Part shown: piece after piece, positions 35,034 to 48,935 of the stretch
Position numbering within the stretch: position 1 is the stretch's first letter
Layout: every line of letters starts with the position of its first letter
Origin: Nageia nagi
Taxonomy: Eukaryota; Pinophyta
Assembly: GCA_050084985.1 (NCBI GenBank)
Contig: JBITNC010000001.1
Location: 137,020,001 to 137,084,000, forward strand
Length of the DNA stretch: 64,000 nucleotides
Direction: 5' to 3'
Notes under the pieces: model-generated
What the model saw: only the letters and a program-made list of their open reading frames with translations
Database searches by the model: none
Told to the model about the DNA's origin: nothing
Translations under genes and position numbers: made by a program

Positions 35034-36059
35034 ATCCCTAGTTGCTCTCCCAAGAGAATTTCTATTATTCAAATTTTATTTTGATGAAGACCTATAAAAA
35101 GTGATAGAGTTGATCTATGGTTTCTTGGGAATAAAGGATTAGTCATCAAGTGATGGGAGAAAACTTTATCTCTTGAAAATGAAAATTTCAACCTCATTCC
35201 AACATGAGTCTCACTACTTGGACTTCACCCTTATTATTGGCACCCATGTATTATGGCTAGAATTGCAAAATCAATTAGATCCCTTATCACAATTGAGTGA
35301 TCAATGAGATTAAAACTTAAGTTTACAAATGAAAGATTTGTGGTTACTTTAGATATTCCCAAACCTATGATGAATGAGAGATAATTAAAAATAGAGGATG
35401 GAAGAGAATGGATGCAATCAATTGTATATGAAAATATGCCAATATAATGCATAATTTGTAAGAGTTATGATCATTATGCAAAGGATTTCCTAGAAAACAA
35501 GAGAAGGGATGAAGAAAGGAGAGAAAAAGAAAAAAATGAAAAGAAGTCTCAAGATAAATAGAAAGAGCATGGGTGGAAATTAGTTTAGAAATTAAAAAAA
35601 AAAAAAAAACTCAAAAGAATACAACCAAAATGTAGACAAAATGAACCATGTCAGAAAAATAGTCAACTTTAAAATAATTCAACAAAAAAAATTAACCAAA
35701 ACAAACCCCTATGTAATGCTATCAATTATAGAAGGAATAGATAGAGAAGCAACAAATTATAATACAGATTTTTTAGAAGATGAGACAACAAATATGGAAG
35801 TTGTGGAAGGGGAAGATGGAGAAATAATGAGAAGGGTGACCAAAAAATGAGGAATGTAGATAGTCAAGCAACAACAACACAACAAGAAAAAGCCCAAGCT
35901 ATAATTCCATCCAAAAATATACTAAACTCTAGAAAAATAGCAAATGTTAGACAAACATATATAGGGAGACCATCCCTAGGAGACACTAGAGAGAAACTCA
36001 TTAAACATGATATAGCAAATGGAAAGCAATTAAATCTACATCAAATCAAAAAATCTTAG
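35034..36059 (+). pseudogene. DUF4283/zinc-knuckle protein relic, 3' part
   Basis: In frame with the part at 30172-30366. It reads 'SLVALPREFLLFKFYFDEDL', 'YGFLGNKGL', 'ENFNLIPTW', 'ARIANSIRSL', then a zf-CCHC_4-like knuckle 'CIICKSYDHYAKDF' (about 35453-35493) whose last cysteine has become phenylalanine. A lysine-rich stretch with an A-rich run (35597-35609) and a basic C-terminal tail (to about 36057) follow. Such domains occur in plant L1 ORF1 proteins and in host-like zinc-knuckle proteins. I see no L1 endonuclease or RT after it, so it could be a captured gene piece or the dead end of a LINE. Confidence 0.65.
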
Positions 36060-37087
36060 CCCACCTTTGGGCTAAACAAAGGATTTCTTGATTAGAATAT
36101 TCTAGCAATAAAGAGGTAGTCAAGTTGTATCTCAGCTATTATTTAGATGTATTTTGAGTAGAGTTTGATGATTTTCTATTAATACAATTTGTATAATAGT
36201 TTACATTAGGGCTACCAACAAGTTATAGCTTGATAACATTTGAACTTATTTTGTTAATAGTTTTTTTGCAAATTTTATTAGCTACCATAAGGTATAGCTA
36301 AGAAGTGGTTTTCTATTTTGGAAACCATTTTGTGATTAGTTTTTTTGGGGTGTAGACAAAACCCCTCACCACTTTTGATAATATAATTTTCCCTTAATAT
36401 CAAAACCCTTGTTTTATTTTCTTTTTGGTTGAGTTAATTCCCTTCAAATTTAGAAAATTTTATTATTTTGAAAGCAAAAATTATATTTTGAAAAATGTTA
36501 TTGTAGAAAAACCCATATTTTGGAGGTCATTTTCTTTAATTTGGTGGGATCTAGCATTATAATATTTTTTCCAAACCATAGATAAATATAATTGGGAATT
36601 TTTTATTTATTTTTCTAGGTATAGATTTGCATATTTTGAAAAATCATAAAATTTGAAAATATTTTGCAACTATTTGGTGACTTGTTTCATGATCAAAACT
36701 TTTCAAAACCATAGGTCATCATAGTAAGCAACTTTTTGAGATTAATTTAAGCTTATTACATGCATTTTTATCAAGATCATTTTTTTGATATTTTCAAATA
36801 AAGTATTTTTGTATAAAAAGTTAATTTTGAAGGTTTTTTTCTTGAATTTTGAAAGTTATAGCCTCATAAAACTTGTCCCATACCATAGATATGCATGCTA
36901 GTCACTTGTTTTTAATCTTGCATGGTGTTAAAGTGTTCATTTTGTCATATTTCTTAAAATTTAGTTCAACACTCTAGACCTTGCATTTTAGCATGTATAC
37001 TACAACTAAAAGTGGTTTTCTTAACAATATTGGAATATGAGAAGTGATTTATTTGCATCTTCTCCTAAATAAGAAATATCTAAGGAT
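36060..37087. other. AT-rich noncoding stretch of element 4
   Basis: No open frame or repeat of note. It has many T- and A-runs. Confidence 0.5.
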
Positions 37088-37940
37088 ATGGATGTTGTAC
37101 AAATTAACAATAGAAAATATTATAACGAAATGAGTTTACCAAATTCCTGCTTAACTAATAATAATGATATGCAAAATGATATGTTAATCATAGAAAATCA
37201 AGTGCATGATAATGAAAGTGATGCTTATGATTATATGGTTGAATTTGATTATGAAACATATTTAAATATTGAAGCTATGGTTAACTATGAAATAATGTAT
37301 GATATTGCATTTAAAAATTTGACACTTCAAGATCAACTTAAGAAAATTAAAAAGCATATGGTAGCCAATCCTTATTTGATGTTAGGAATTTATAATGATC
37401 TTGATTTGAAAGAAAATTATCATGCATTTTTAGGTAAATAATTAGATATATAGTTAGAAAATCCATATGCAAGGCAATATTGTATGCAAAATTTTGAAAG
37501 AGGAAATACTAAAGTAACAACATAGTGAAAAACCTCAACCTAAACCACAACCTAAACTATAACCTAAACCTCAAATTCAAAATCCATATCAATAATAAAA
37601 ACCAAAATAATATTAGAAAAAAGTTACATCTTAGGAAACATTATAAACATAGGATGCTCACATTATAAACAAACCTAAACAAGATGTTTATAATTGTTCC
37701 CTACCCCTCGATCAAGAGGCCCCCAAATTTGAGATGTTTAGTGGACATTAGCCAAAGCTTATTATGAGAGATCTGATGAAAAAATATTTATTGTAGCCAG
37801 TAGAGAAAATTGCATAAGATACTAATGTTCCTATGGAAAAATTTGATGCTTATTGTACTTATAATAAAAGAAAGGGTCATTCTACAAATTCTTGTAAGGT
37901 CTTGGAGACTACAATTTAGATTGGCCCTTTGAAAAGTATC
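37088..37940 (+). pseudogene. gag: Element 4 gag relic with zinc knuckle
   Basis: A 117-residue open piece (37088-37441) is acidic and asparagine-rich and not recognisable by itself. Further along, 'PLDQEAPKFEMFSGH' and 'LMKKYLL' lead to 'DAYCTYNKRKGHSTNSCKVLE' (about 37847-37905). This matches the element 1 gag zinc knuckle 'CAYHRQKGHNTNKC', with N for the first H. Frameshifts and many stops lie between. No protease follows. Confidence 0.6.
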
Positions 37941-40075
37941 AATTTAAGATAACACTCCTTAATAAGTGGTTGCAAAGATGAACACTAAACATAGTATATC
38001 CAATGGTACATCTTGAATATATTGATCTTCTTAAGAGAGTAGCAGTTCAAGGTTTGGAAAATGTAGAGGACAATGTAAAAAATGTAATTCCAATTTTCAT
38101 AGCAAAATGTGCTAATATTATGGGAGATTCCACCACCCTCTAGTACACTATAATTTCTAATTTTGCATATCATATAGGATGCATTTTATATAGGTTACAT
38201 GTTATGAGTTAGTCCATTGCATGCATTTGATTACCATGGAAAATTCTATCAAGTTTTTAATCATGTTATATTTGCATCTTCAAATTTTCTATCATGTTCT
38301 ATTGGTTCTTATTTTCTCTTTTTACATCTTTTCATCCTCATCATTTCATCAAGTCTTATTCTTTCATCAAATGTTTTTCTTGCCTTTATCTCTCATCAAG
38401 TTCTCAAATTTGCCATGATAATCAAATGTCTCATGTAAAGGGTAGTCTTATATCTAGTGATTACATCCCATATTAGTTGCATTTCATGAAAAATTATATA
38501 AAAATCAAAATAAAAATAAAAATTAGCAACAAGTGGATATAGTCTTAGTTGGGGATAATTTAAATTTTATCTAGGGGCATGATAGAAATCAAAAAGAAAA
38601 AATTTAGAATTTCGAATCACAAAGTGCAAAATTTTCCATTCATGGGCCATGAAGATAAGTACAGGTAAAGTATATCATCTGAAATGTTTTGATATTGGTT
38701 ATGTTATGATCATATTTATGATATTCATTGCAAATTCTATTGTAATATTAAGACCACTATTACTTCTTTGAATATCTATTATAAAAAGTGAATAGTGCAT
38801 ATGTTATTCTTATGATTGCTATTTCAAACAAAATGCATATTTTACTAATGAAATATGAAAATTCAAGGCCATTGTATCTTTGAAAATCTAGGATAATATA
38901 GCATTATTGCATTTTATATAGAATATCGAATATCTAAATGGTTATTGAAATTATGGATGCTTCCAAATATTAATAATGATATCATACTTTTGAAAGATCA
39001 AAATGGTTAAGGATATCATGATATAGCTTACACATAGAAAAAGTATATAAAGTTAAAAAATTAAAAAAGTTACTGCTTATAGAGAAAATATTATACTATA
39101 TAGAGATATGATTTCATGATCTTTGTGATGCAAAATGTTATTGCTTTCTTTCAATTGAATATCATTCAAATTTCTAGTTTTGATATGACTATTTCCATGC
39201 CACTAATGGCATATGTTCATTGTGAGTTCATTGTAAATAGGGCATGTTACAAATTATTTGAATATCTATTTGAAAATTCTATTATTTATTTGAATATACA
39301 ATGATATGGAAATGATGAATAAAATTACCAAAGATATGATTGCTAAATTTTATGCAAAACACATTGTCAACAGAGTGGGTATACTTTGAAAGTCAATAAA
39401 ATCAAGCAAGTCAATGTAATCAAATATGAAATGTTGATATGTAATGCCAATGAATATTTGAATATTTGGTATTTTAATAGGAATCAAATGTTATTATTCA
39501 ATATTATGCTAACCAATGTTTTCAAATCCATGGTCACTCCATGAGCATAATATTTTATCAATTACAAGATTATTCCAAGTTTGATTCATTAAAATTTCTC
39601 ATCAACTTGATAATTATCATTGTTCCAAGATTGAGTCATTAAAAGTTCTCATCAGCTTAATCTTCATAAACTATGAGTTGTAATCATAGTAGTCTATATA
39701 TAATGGTTTATAGAATTATGAGTTGCATTCTCCATAGCGACATAATGGATATCATATTAATTTCATCCTTACTCTTTTAATTGATTATTATTTAATAGGA
39801 TATGATCTATGTGGGTATTATGTTTATTTATTCTTCAAGTATTATCTAGGTGAGTAGTATTGGCATAAATCACTCTACTCATATAGGGAATCTGATTTTG
39901 GATTGCTTACCCAATGCAACATGAGCAAGGGGAAACAAATACCAAAAGGGGGGAAATAACATACCATACTCAACATATCAATCAAATAGGGAAGTTCACT
40001 TTACTATTGAAAATTTTCTTCTCTTCTCTAGACTTCTTTGGATTATGCAATTTCAATACTTTTCATTTCATATCC
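37941..40075. other. 3' noncoding region of element 4
   Basis: No domain recognised. The last 150 bases before the polypurine tract ('cttctctagacttctttggattatgcaatttcaat...') match the equivalent minus-strand region of element 3 (41374-41480). Confidence 0.6.
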
Positions 40076-40089
40076 AAAGAGGGGAAAAA
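40076..40089 (+). other. Polypurine tract of element 4
   Basis: AAAGAGGGGAAAAA directly before the 3' LTR. Confidence 0.85.
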
Positions 40090-40630
40090 TGTAGATGCCT
40101 AAAAATGATTTAATATTTATTTAGTAAATCATATTTAGGCTTCTTAAATGATTTAATACAATATTACATATTTCAAGATAAAAGGATATTATAATGCAAT
40201 GTCATATGTTATATTAAATGTTGTATCATATACCATGAGTATTATTTTAAAGTATCTTGAATACAACAATGATTGTATTATTGCAAGAGGTCAACCTTCA
40301 TTCCTTTCTATATCTTTATAGGCTATATAAATTAGTGGAATAGGTTTATCTACATATATAAAAAATATTTGATATGATGAGAACTCTAATAGGTGGTTGT
40401 CAACTATAACAATGTCTCTAGATGTCACCTATCTTGAGAATTTGTTATACTTTGAGCTTTGAACTTTCTATCTTTGGCACACATCATAATTTGACACATT
40501 CTAGGAAGTTAGTAGTATGATTCTCCTATAATGGTAGTGGCATGCTTCTCTTGGGCTATCAATGACATGTGTATTTCAAATTGAAGGTTCCAAGCTTTGA
40601 TGGTTGAGCTATTGGTTCATGCACATGAAG
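40090..40630 (+). repeat. 3' LTR of element 4, first part
   Basis: Begins TGTAGATGCCTAAAAATG. It is interrupted after TGAAG by element 3 and continues at 60395. The join matches the uninterrupted 5' LTR around 29530. Confidence 0.88.
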
Positions 40631-41361
40631 TGTAGATCTCAAAATGTGCAATTATTAATAAACACAAATAAATAAATGGTCTACAAATATGCAATGATAT
40701 ATTTTATATTAGATCATAATAAATATATATAAAATATATAAACTTGATACAAAGTGAGTATATGTGTACAATACTCAAGAGTAGATAAAAATGTATCTTT
40801 GGAGGATTGGGATAGGCTTCGAGATAAGCTTGCAATAGATATTCACAAGATTAAGTCTATGATTTGATCATTGAAATATGTTACTCTCAATATAGATGGT
40901 GCATGTCACTATTATCATACAAGTAGAACATAATTAGCTACATGGATCTTAATGAATCACATAGTATGTAATAGAGAGAGAAGTTTAGAGCTTGGAGTAT
41001 AATAAGATCTCAATGATAGATGGCATCTAGAGACACTATTACTGTTGATAACCACCTATCAAAGTTCTTTATCATATCAAGAGAGTCTGATCTATGGAAA
41101 TCAACCTATTCCTCCCATATTTATAGCCTACAAAGGATGTAGAGAGAAATAGGGATAGATTCTATCAATAAGAATAATCTTTTCCATATTCAAGATAACT
41201 TAAAATATGAACCATGGTAAATAACTTTGCATTAGTCCTAGCACATGGTATTGCATTGTAATATCAACTTTATCATGATTTATGTATTATTACCAATAAT
41301 CATTTAAAATGTCTAAATATTATTTATTAAATAAATAATAAATTATTTTTAGGCATCTACA
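40631..41361 (-). repeat. 3' LTR of element 3
   Basis: 731 bp. Nearly colinear with 59662-60389 (728 bp). Confidence 0.9.
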
Positions 41362-43400
41362 TTTTTCTCCTCATTTTATATGAAATGAAAAGCATTGAAA
41401 TTGTATAATCCAAAGAAGTTTAGAGAAAAGAAGGAAAATTTTAATAGTAAAGTGGACTTCTCTATTTTAATTGATAAATGGAGTATGGTATGTTGTTTGC
41501 AACCTTTTTTTATTGGTTACCCCTTACTCATGATGTGTTAGGTAAGCAAACCAAAATTAGAGCCCCTATATGAGGTAAGCAATCTATGCCAATCCTACTC
41601 ACCCAAACAATACATGCAGAACAAAGAAACATAATATCCACATAGATCACATCTCATTAAAGAATAAGCAATGAAAAGATCAAAGATGAAATTAATATGA
41701 TATCTATTATATCACTATGGCTGATGTGACTCATATAATTATAAACCATGATATATAGACTATTGTGATAGACAACTCATAGTCTATGAAGAACAAGCTG
41801 ATGGGAACTTTTAATGACTCAAGCTTAAAATATCCTATAAAAATGATATATGTGCTCATGGAAGGACCATGGATTGAAAATAATTTTCAGTAAAAAAATA
41901 AACAATAGCATTCAATTTTCATAAATATACCAAATATTTCAGTATTCATTGGCCTTGCATTACAATATTTCAATTTACATGAATTTTCAAAGTGAACCAT
42001 GTCATTGGTGATGTTTGATGCCTAAATTTTTTCCATCATGTGTTCAAAAACTTTGATAATTATTATTAAAACATTGAAAATGCATGAAAAAATTGCATAA
42101 ATAATCAAATATTCAATGTAATTTCAACATACCCCAATTACAAAGGATTTATAGTAATGGCACGTCACTAGCAGCATGAGCTTTTTCTAATCAGGTGTAG
42201 AAATTGAAAAGGAGTTTAATTAACCATCAAACATAACATGTTGTATCATTTAATAAATGAAATAGCATTATCATTTACCATTAAATTTTCATTGTAGATT
42301 AGGAATTAGCAATATTTGACCATATGTTCAATTCGGCTATACAATAATCACTAACTTTGAAATATTCATCTTTTTGGGAAATCCATAAGATTCAATGATG
42401 ATTAATATTTGAAAGAACACATAATTAATGGATGAATTAATGGTTAGGAAAAATATAACATCTAATTGGCAATGAAATAAGAATTTTTAAGTACATATCA
42501 TTCAAAAATTTTGCACATAGATGAAGGTGAAAAATTGGCATACAATTTTAATTAAATTGGATTTCAATAATTAAAATTCATCATTTTTATCCATTCAATA
42601 TTTATAATATTTAGCTAACATGATCTATGAAAATGATAATTAAAGTAGTGTATTTTGAATATTTTCTAATTTCATGTAATCCACATTGTTGGAAGCATCC
42701 ATTCAATACAAATAATTGAAGCAATGCAATACAAACCACTTTCAATCCAACATGCAGTATGAACAATGCAAAGGAGCAATCTTACCATGTGGGATCAATA
42801 GGAAATAAATTAGTGACCAATTTGAAGAAGAGCATTCCATTGGTAGAATGAAAGTAGAAAAATTAATTTTTTAAAAAGGAACCATAGCCCTATCATATAA
42901 ATTTAAGCATGGTGAACATACAAAATAGCAATTTTATGCAATATTAAGCTAACTGTATTATTCCCTAGGATTTTAGAGTAAAAAGAGGAATATAAAAGTA
43001 ATAGTTAACTTTTTTTAGGTTCATTTGTGTTTTTCACTAGTGATTTGGCAGAGCTCTGGCACTTTTAACTTCTTATGCCCTAAAAACTTAGAGTTTGCAA
43101 CCCCTATTCTCAATGGTGACCTATAATACCTATCTCATTGACATTCGGTGCCCCTAGTCGGTGGTGTTCTTTTTTCCTAACCATCCAATTTGCTTTTTTG
43201 ACTATTTATCTTACCTTTTGAACCTTTCCATGGTGGAATATTGGTGGTAGGGAGTGGGGTGGCCTCTCATAGGCCAATGGGGCCATATTGTGAAATACCT
43301 ATGAACTCTCCCCTTTGAGTACATAGTATGAATATAATTTTGATCAGTTTACATTAATTTTAATATTTCCTTACCATTTTAAATTAAACTTGAATTTAAT
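41362..43400. other. 3' noncoding region of element 3
   Basis: The minus-strand purine tract is at 41373-41362. The adjacent block is shared with element 4. No coding similarity seen in the remainder. Confidence 0.6.
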
Positions 43401-43449
43401 TTGTATTACCTTTTAGTGTTTATTTGAATTTAATGTTTCTTTTCTTTAT

Positions 43450-44950
43450 TCCTTACAAGATCATAAGGTATTGATTTGGGGTGGATCTATGTCCATAATA
43501 GCTCTAGATAAGGCATGGTCCTAGAAAAGGACCAACCATGAGGATGGTATGCTCTCATAGTATGGATTGGCTTACTTGGTAGTTTTTGGATACATCTAAC
43601 AAGATCTTCCTTTGTTGACAAAGCATTGGGATCTTGATTGCAATACCTTTCATCTTCCCCTAGGTGAAATGACGATTACACTTCTTGATATGTATCACAT
43701 ATGGGACATTCCCATTTAAGGGAGGCTTATTCATCAAGTTGAGGTAGCTAAAAATAGGGTTAGGGAGTAGTTAGTGCTATGGTTGACCAAGGAGGAAGAC
43801 CATGATTGGGATCATAGAGATACTAGGATAGTTGAGGTACTTCAATTTGCTTTACCAGAGAGACACTTGATATTACACATTTTCATAATCATCTCTACTT
43901 ATCTATGACCAAATAAGAGTGGCTTTTTATTTTCACTTGAATTGGTTTGGGTTGTTTAGGATATTTGCACTAGGGGATGTAGTTTATATGGGCTCCCCTT
44001 GTTCTTACCCAACTTTACTAATACCTTTATGATTTCATGAGTGTTGAAAAGTTCAACATCATGGTAGACCATCTTGGCCTTCTGTAGATATGGGCCTATG
44101 ATAAAATCATGATGGTCTAGATGGTTGGACTATAGAGAAATTGAGAGGACCTAAGAGACATTACCCTCACTTGTTGGGTATGTAGAGAACATGGGTATAG
44201 GTACCCACATTCCTTAGAGGCTAGGAGGAGAGAGCTAGGTGGGATGCATGTAGAAGACCTTATGTGGGTATCCTATGTGGATTATGTGTAGGATGATGAT
44301 TCCCACCAGCTAGCATGGGTACACTAGGATTGCTTCCTCTAGACTAGGAGGAAGTTGGTAGAGCCATATATTACCCCACTGAGTGCTATGCTAGTATGGG
44401 ATTTAATAGGGACTACCACTAGTACCTACCTACTATAGGAGGTAAATGATAGATAGATATGTGTCAATAGGATATCAAGTTATCTTGATCTAAAGGTTGA
44501 CTTGGGTAGAGGCCAAGGTGCATGATGATGCAACATACATATCCATGGAGCTAGGGACCATGCAAGCATATGCAACAAGGTGGTAGGGTAATCATCTAGC
44601 TACACTGGGTATGGATGAGGATGAAGAGGAAGAGGATGCAACTACAAGTGAGGCATCCTCAAATGATAACCTTTATTAGGTTAATAATCCAATGCATAAT
44701 ATTCTAATGTAAGAAGAGGGAGTAGCACCAAGATTAGAGGCATTCATAGAGGCTATGCCACTAGTGGCACCAAGTAACATACTAACCCCATACTCAATTT
44801 CACAAATTGAATATATGATTAGTAGACTAACAATACAATTATTATTTGTAAGAGAGACAAATACCCAAGTGACCACCCTTGAGGCTGAGATCGAGAGGCT
44901 TAAGCCTTTTGAGGGATAGGTGGAAAATTTATAGGCCATAATTTTGGTGA
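43450..44950 (+). pseudogene. Plant mobile domain (PMD/MAIN-like) relic, antisense to element 3
   Basis: On the + strand, with frameshifts and stops, the sequence reads 'HWDLDCNTFHLPLGEMTITL', 'LDMYHIWDIPI' and 'GRLIHQVEVAKN' (about 43625-43755). This is the core of the plant mobile domain ('TFHLPFGEMTITLDDV...LGIPI'). Later pieces agree with the rest of that domain: 'LPNFTN' (about 44020), a 'WAYDKIM' region (about 44088) and 'RRRELGGMHVEDLMWVSYVD' (about 44225-44285). PMD proteins (MAIN/MAIL family) act in gene silencing and genome stability, and PMD also occurs in plant transposons. It runs opposite to the gag of the host element and looks like captured or inherited cargo. Not functional. 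Confidence 0.6.
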
Positions 44951-45794
44951 TAGATGCATATATTGCTACCTTGGAGTAATATGTGAAAATAATACAAGAG
45001 AGGGTGGAAATGCCTTAACCAAATTAGTAGTGGGATTTCATCCAAAGCCTAATGGAAAAAATTGAGAAGAGGGATTCAAACATAACACTCCTAAGGGAGA
45101 AGTATGGGTAGGTGAAGGCCCTTTTAGGTACCCATGTGGTGAAAACTAGTGAGCTATTAAGAGGAATCTTAGCCTTAGCTACTAGTGGTAGCAGTAGGAG
45201 AGTTAGATAGAGGACCAATGATGCCAAGAGTAGTGGGGGTAGTGCTCACTAGTAGTTGTACTATGGATCTAGGGACCACCCCTTTGTATTATATAATATT
45301 TTTGAGATATATATATGTATATATATATCAAGAATGCAATAAGTATGACCAAAATACTATCCTTTTTAATTCTCCTTCGGTAAATGCACATTGTTAAAGG
45401 CCTAAAAATAGGTGGAACAACACTGGTGGCATGGAATACAAGCATTACAATGGAAAAATGAAGAAAACATAAAAGGGTATTTTCCTAAAAAATGAAAAAG
45501 ACAATAACCAAATGCATACAATGAACAACAATTCACAATGGCTAGACCAACAAACAACCTACCTAATGTACACTACTATTATACTTTTTTACATTTTAAG
45601 CAATAATTTTGTGTACCTAGGATGATTTGGCAACCAAAAAACATTTTACAGAAGTAGGAATGAAGAGAGGCACTTTCCTTATTCCATATGTCACTTTGTA
45701 GGTAGCATACGAACATTCATGCATGTCATTAGCAATGTATTCTTGCATTTCTTTTATGCTAATTTTTTATTTTCTAGTACTGCATCCATGTTTG
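44951..45794. other. Unassigned interior of element 3
   Basis: No domain recognised. Short frames on the minus strand have no family resemblance I can support. Confidence 0.4.
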
Positions 45795-48098
45795 TTAGTC
45801 AAATAATAATTCACACAATGTGAAGTACTTATTATGCCAATGTAGCCTTTCAATTGTGAAGGTGGTAGAGGATTTGTAAACACCCCCAAGTTTCCATTTA
45901 TCAAGATGTACAAGCCCATCATTTGTAGTTGTATTATCATCCTTATGAATTTCCTTTTTATTAATTAAATCTTGAATAATATTTACTATAACTTGCAATT
46001 TCTTGTTAGGTATCCTAGTATCCTATGATAATTGTAAAATTCCTCAATTCTAAAATTCTTAGGTACACCATTAGGAAATTTAAGGCTCAACAATAGGTGG
46101 AAGCTCAATAAGATCTTCTTTTATCAACACATTAAGAATATTATTAACACTATCAGTCAACTTTGCAAATTTTCTTTAAGGTTTAGTATTATTTTTATTT
46201 TTTTTATCAACATGGTTCCCTTTAGTTTTCTTATTGGTTTTAGGAGTTTTAGCTTTCTTTTCATATGGTTGAGGTTTGTTATTATGCATATCATAAAGTT
46301 TCTTAATGCAAGCCTCTTTTTAAACAAAATATCCATCATTTCATTGAATGTGATATCGTGATTAGAGATAACTAATAACTTATAAATAGGTAATAAAGTA
46401 TTTACAAATGTATCTTTCAAATCCTATTCAAGCATAGTAATCTTATTATTAGTATATTTCTATATTTTTATAAAGTTAGCTGAAGATTAATTAGGTAATT
46501 GCTTAATTTTATGCAAATATTTGAATTGGACCCTTTTAGCAATATTGTATCTAAAGTACTTTGAAAATTGATGTATCAAATCTTAATATTTATCAATACT
46601 CTTTCCAATAAGAAGAAAATATCATTTCAATACATAATCTTTCAAACTATGTGAAAATAATTTAGCAAGCATATCTTGATCATGACCATATTCCATAACT
46701 TCTTCTAAGAATTTTCTTACATGCATATTTGGATCTTGCAAACCATCAAACTTTGTAAATTTTATACTTTTTTTATGAATAAACACTTTAGAAACAACTC
46801 TATCAGTTCAAGGATGTTTCAAACAAAATAAGAAATCATCTTCATCATTAGTAAATGATTGCTTCTAGAATTTCTTTATCCTTTCCTCAGTTGTATTAAT
46901 AGTGTTTGAGATTACAAGGGTGTGAGTTGTAATAGAAGGTATATTAGTTATTGGGGGTGGTGGAGGGGTTTGAGGTGGAACATTTGAATTTTTGATCTCT
47001 TTCTTGTTAAGTGAAATAAATGATCCAATTCTATTTACCATTTCATGTTCAAGTTTATCAAGGAATGTTGTCATAAACTCTAATTATTTCTCATAAGTAT
47101 CCTTATAAGAGGATGTGGTTTCTTGACTATCATGAAGGATTCCAATTTTAATATTATTCTCTTCTAATTACCAATTAAGATTATGCTTATAAGCATTGTT
47201 AACAATATTAACAACTTCTTCTCTAAGTTTTAAAATAGGATCTTCATTTTGTAAAATTCTCTTACCTTTAGAAAGCATCCCTATTTTAAAGTGGTTAGGT
47301 TTGAGAATCAAGTATTCATAGTCTTCATCTTTTCTTTATGTGCCATTGTTCTCAACATGTACTTCACTCAGGGGATTTGAAACATCTTTAATTTCTTTAG
47401 GAGGATGTTTTGTATCATCTAAATTCACACTAATGGTAGCATGTTCACAGGGAGGCATGCCATAAGTAGCATCCAAATTGATTGTAGAAATCCTCCATCT
47501 TGCCAAACCTACATTCTCATAAGAAAATAAACTATATGAAATTTGTGAAGGTACAAATTTCTCTTATAATAGCTCATAAGATTTTAGAATATCAATAATA
47601 GTTTCAGCATTGTGAGTAAGAAAATATTCCATTTTTTCTCTATTAGATAGTAATTCCTTAATAGATCCAATATGGATAGGAATTCAATCTAACTCTTTAA
47701 TTTTAGCATTATCATTAGAAGTATCCTTATGGCTATTCAAACTTATAGTTTCAAATTTAGAATGTTTAATTTTTGTATCAAATCAATGAAGATTTCACCA
47801 ATGATATCCATTTTCTTACTAGATCTTGTAGATATAGTATCACTACATGTATTATGGTTATTAGGATGAGGTTCTTGTAAAGGTAAATTAGGGTTATGCA
47901 TAACACTTCTTTGAATATCATTAAAATTAACCTTATACCTAGATACTTTAGGTTTCTCTACATTTAAATCTATTTTCAAAACATAGGTAGAAGAAACCCT
48001 ATTTTTATCATTTTCTCTAGCTACTATTGAAGAGATTCAACTAAATGGGTGAATAATAGCAAAAACTAATTCATGTATTTTCAAAAAAGATTCCCTAG
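45795..48098 (-). pseudogene. gag: Element 3 gag relic
   Basis: On the minus strand: an N-terminal charged region (47979-47743, 'KIDLNVEKPKVSRYKVNFND'), a proline run ('NVPPQTPPPPPITNIPSITT', about 46990-46930), then capsid: 'FTKFDGLQDPNMHVRKFLEE', 'YGHDQDMLAKLFSHSLKDYV', 'LKWYFLL' and 'NIAKRVQFKYLHKIKQLPN' (about 46770-46480). A decayed zinc knuckle 'FYNYHRILGYLTRNCKL' (about 46050-46000) precedes 'NIIQDLINKKEI'. This is a Ty3/Tat-like capsid. The 5' end is separated from the primer site only by element 2. Confidence 0.75.
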
Positions 48099-48935
48099 TG
48101 TTACAGTGAAAATAGAGCTGGAATGTAGAATAACATAAAATACAATTATTCTTAGATTTTCACTGAACTTCAAATTATGCAAAATAGATAGAAATATTGT
48201 AATTGTAAATTGATATTGATTTTCAGTTCAAAATACAATTTGCCCTTGGAAGGGACTTTTACAAATGCCATTTGCCAAAATGAGAGTATTAGATCTTCAT
48301 TGTTTTGATTTGCTTGCTTCTTTCCTTGATATGGACAACCTGTAAATCCTACATACATGCAAAAGATAATAACATCAAAGCATCTATGTATGACATGTAT
48401 TAAATTGAAACTAACATAAAACAATAAAAGGTATGAGCTCACATGATTTTGTCAGCATTACCCTACTTCAAAATTGGGCCCCTATTACTTTGTATTGGCT
48501 TGTAATTATAGATTTTGGGTGAGATTTTCCAAGGCTGGTAAGGGGAAGTGAAAAGCCACTGTAGGTCGTAACTGACCCCCTCTATCCACATCATCTTGGA
48601 AGAATGAGACATTACAACTTTATTTTATCATTTTTGGTTTATGTTTGGCTGTTACAGAGTCACCAGTGATTACTAGGTGGACTCGATGATCATCCTAAAA
48701 CATCAACATTTGTTTTGGGTCACTGGCGATTGGTTTTCCATTTTTATAACAATATTAAAATGACCACCAAATAGCCAACTTTTATCGAAAAGGGGTCATG
48801 TGACCACTTGTTTTGCATGTACTCGATGAGAGCTATCCAATAATATAGTTTTAAAACCTATTTTATATTGTCACAAAGAGTTATGATTATTTCAATGTTT
48901 ACTACTTAAAAAGGGGACATTTTTAGGTGTCTACA
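48099..48935 (-). repeat. 3' LTR of element 2
   Basis: 837 bp. Against the 5' LTR, differences at 'caccagtgatt' versus 'catcggcaatt' and similar positions fit decay of CG in both directions. Confidence 0.93.

Noticed and set aside
38217-38476. Three overlapping + strand hydrophobic frames in element 4
   Set aside because: T-rich sequence gives Phe/Leu/Ser-rich readings in every frame; no conserved domain.
48170-48442. 90-residue minus-strand frame repeated almost exactly at 58849-59103
   Set aside because: The repetition is explained by both copies lying in the LTRs of element 2; there is no codon-level sign of selection.
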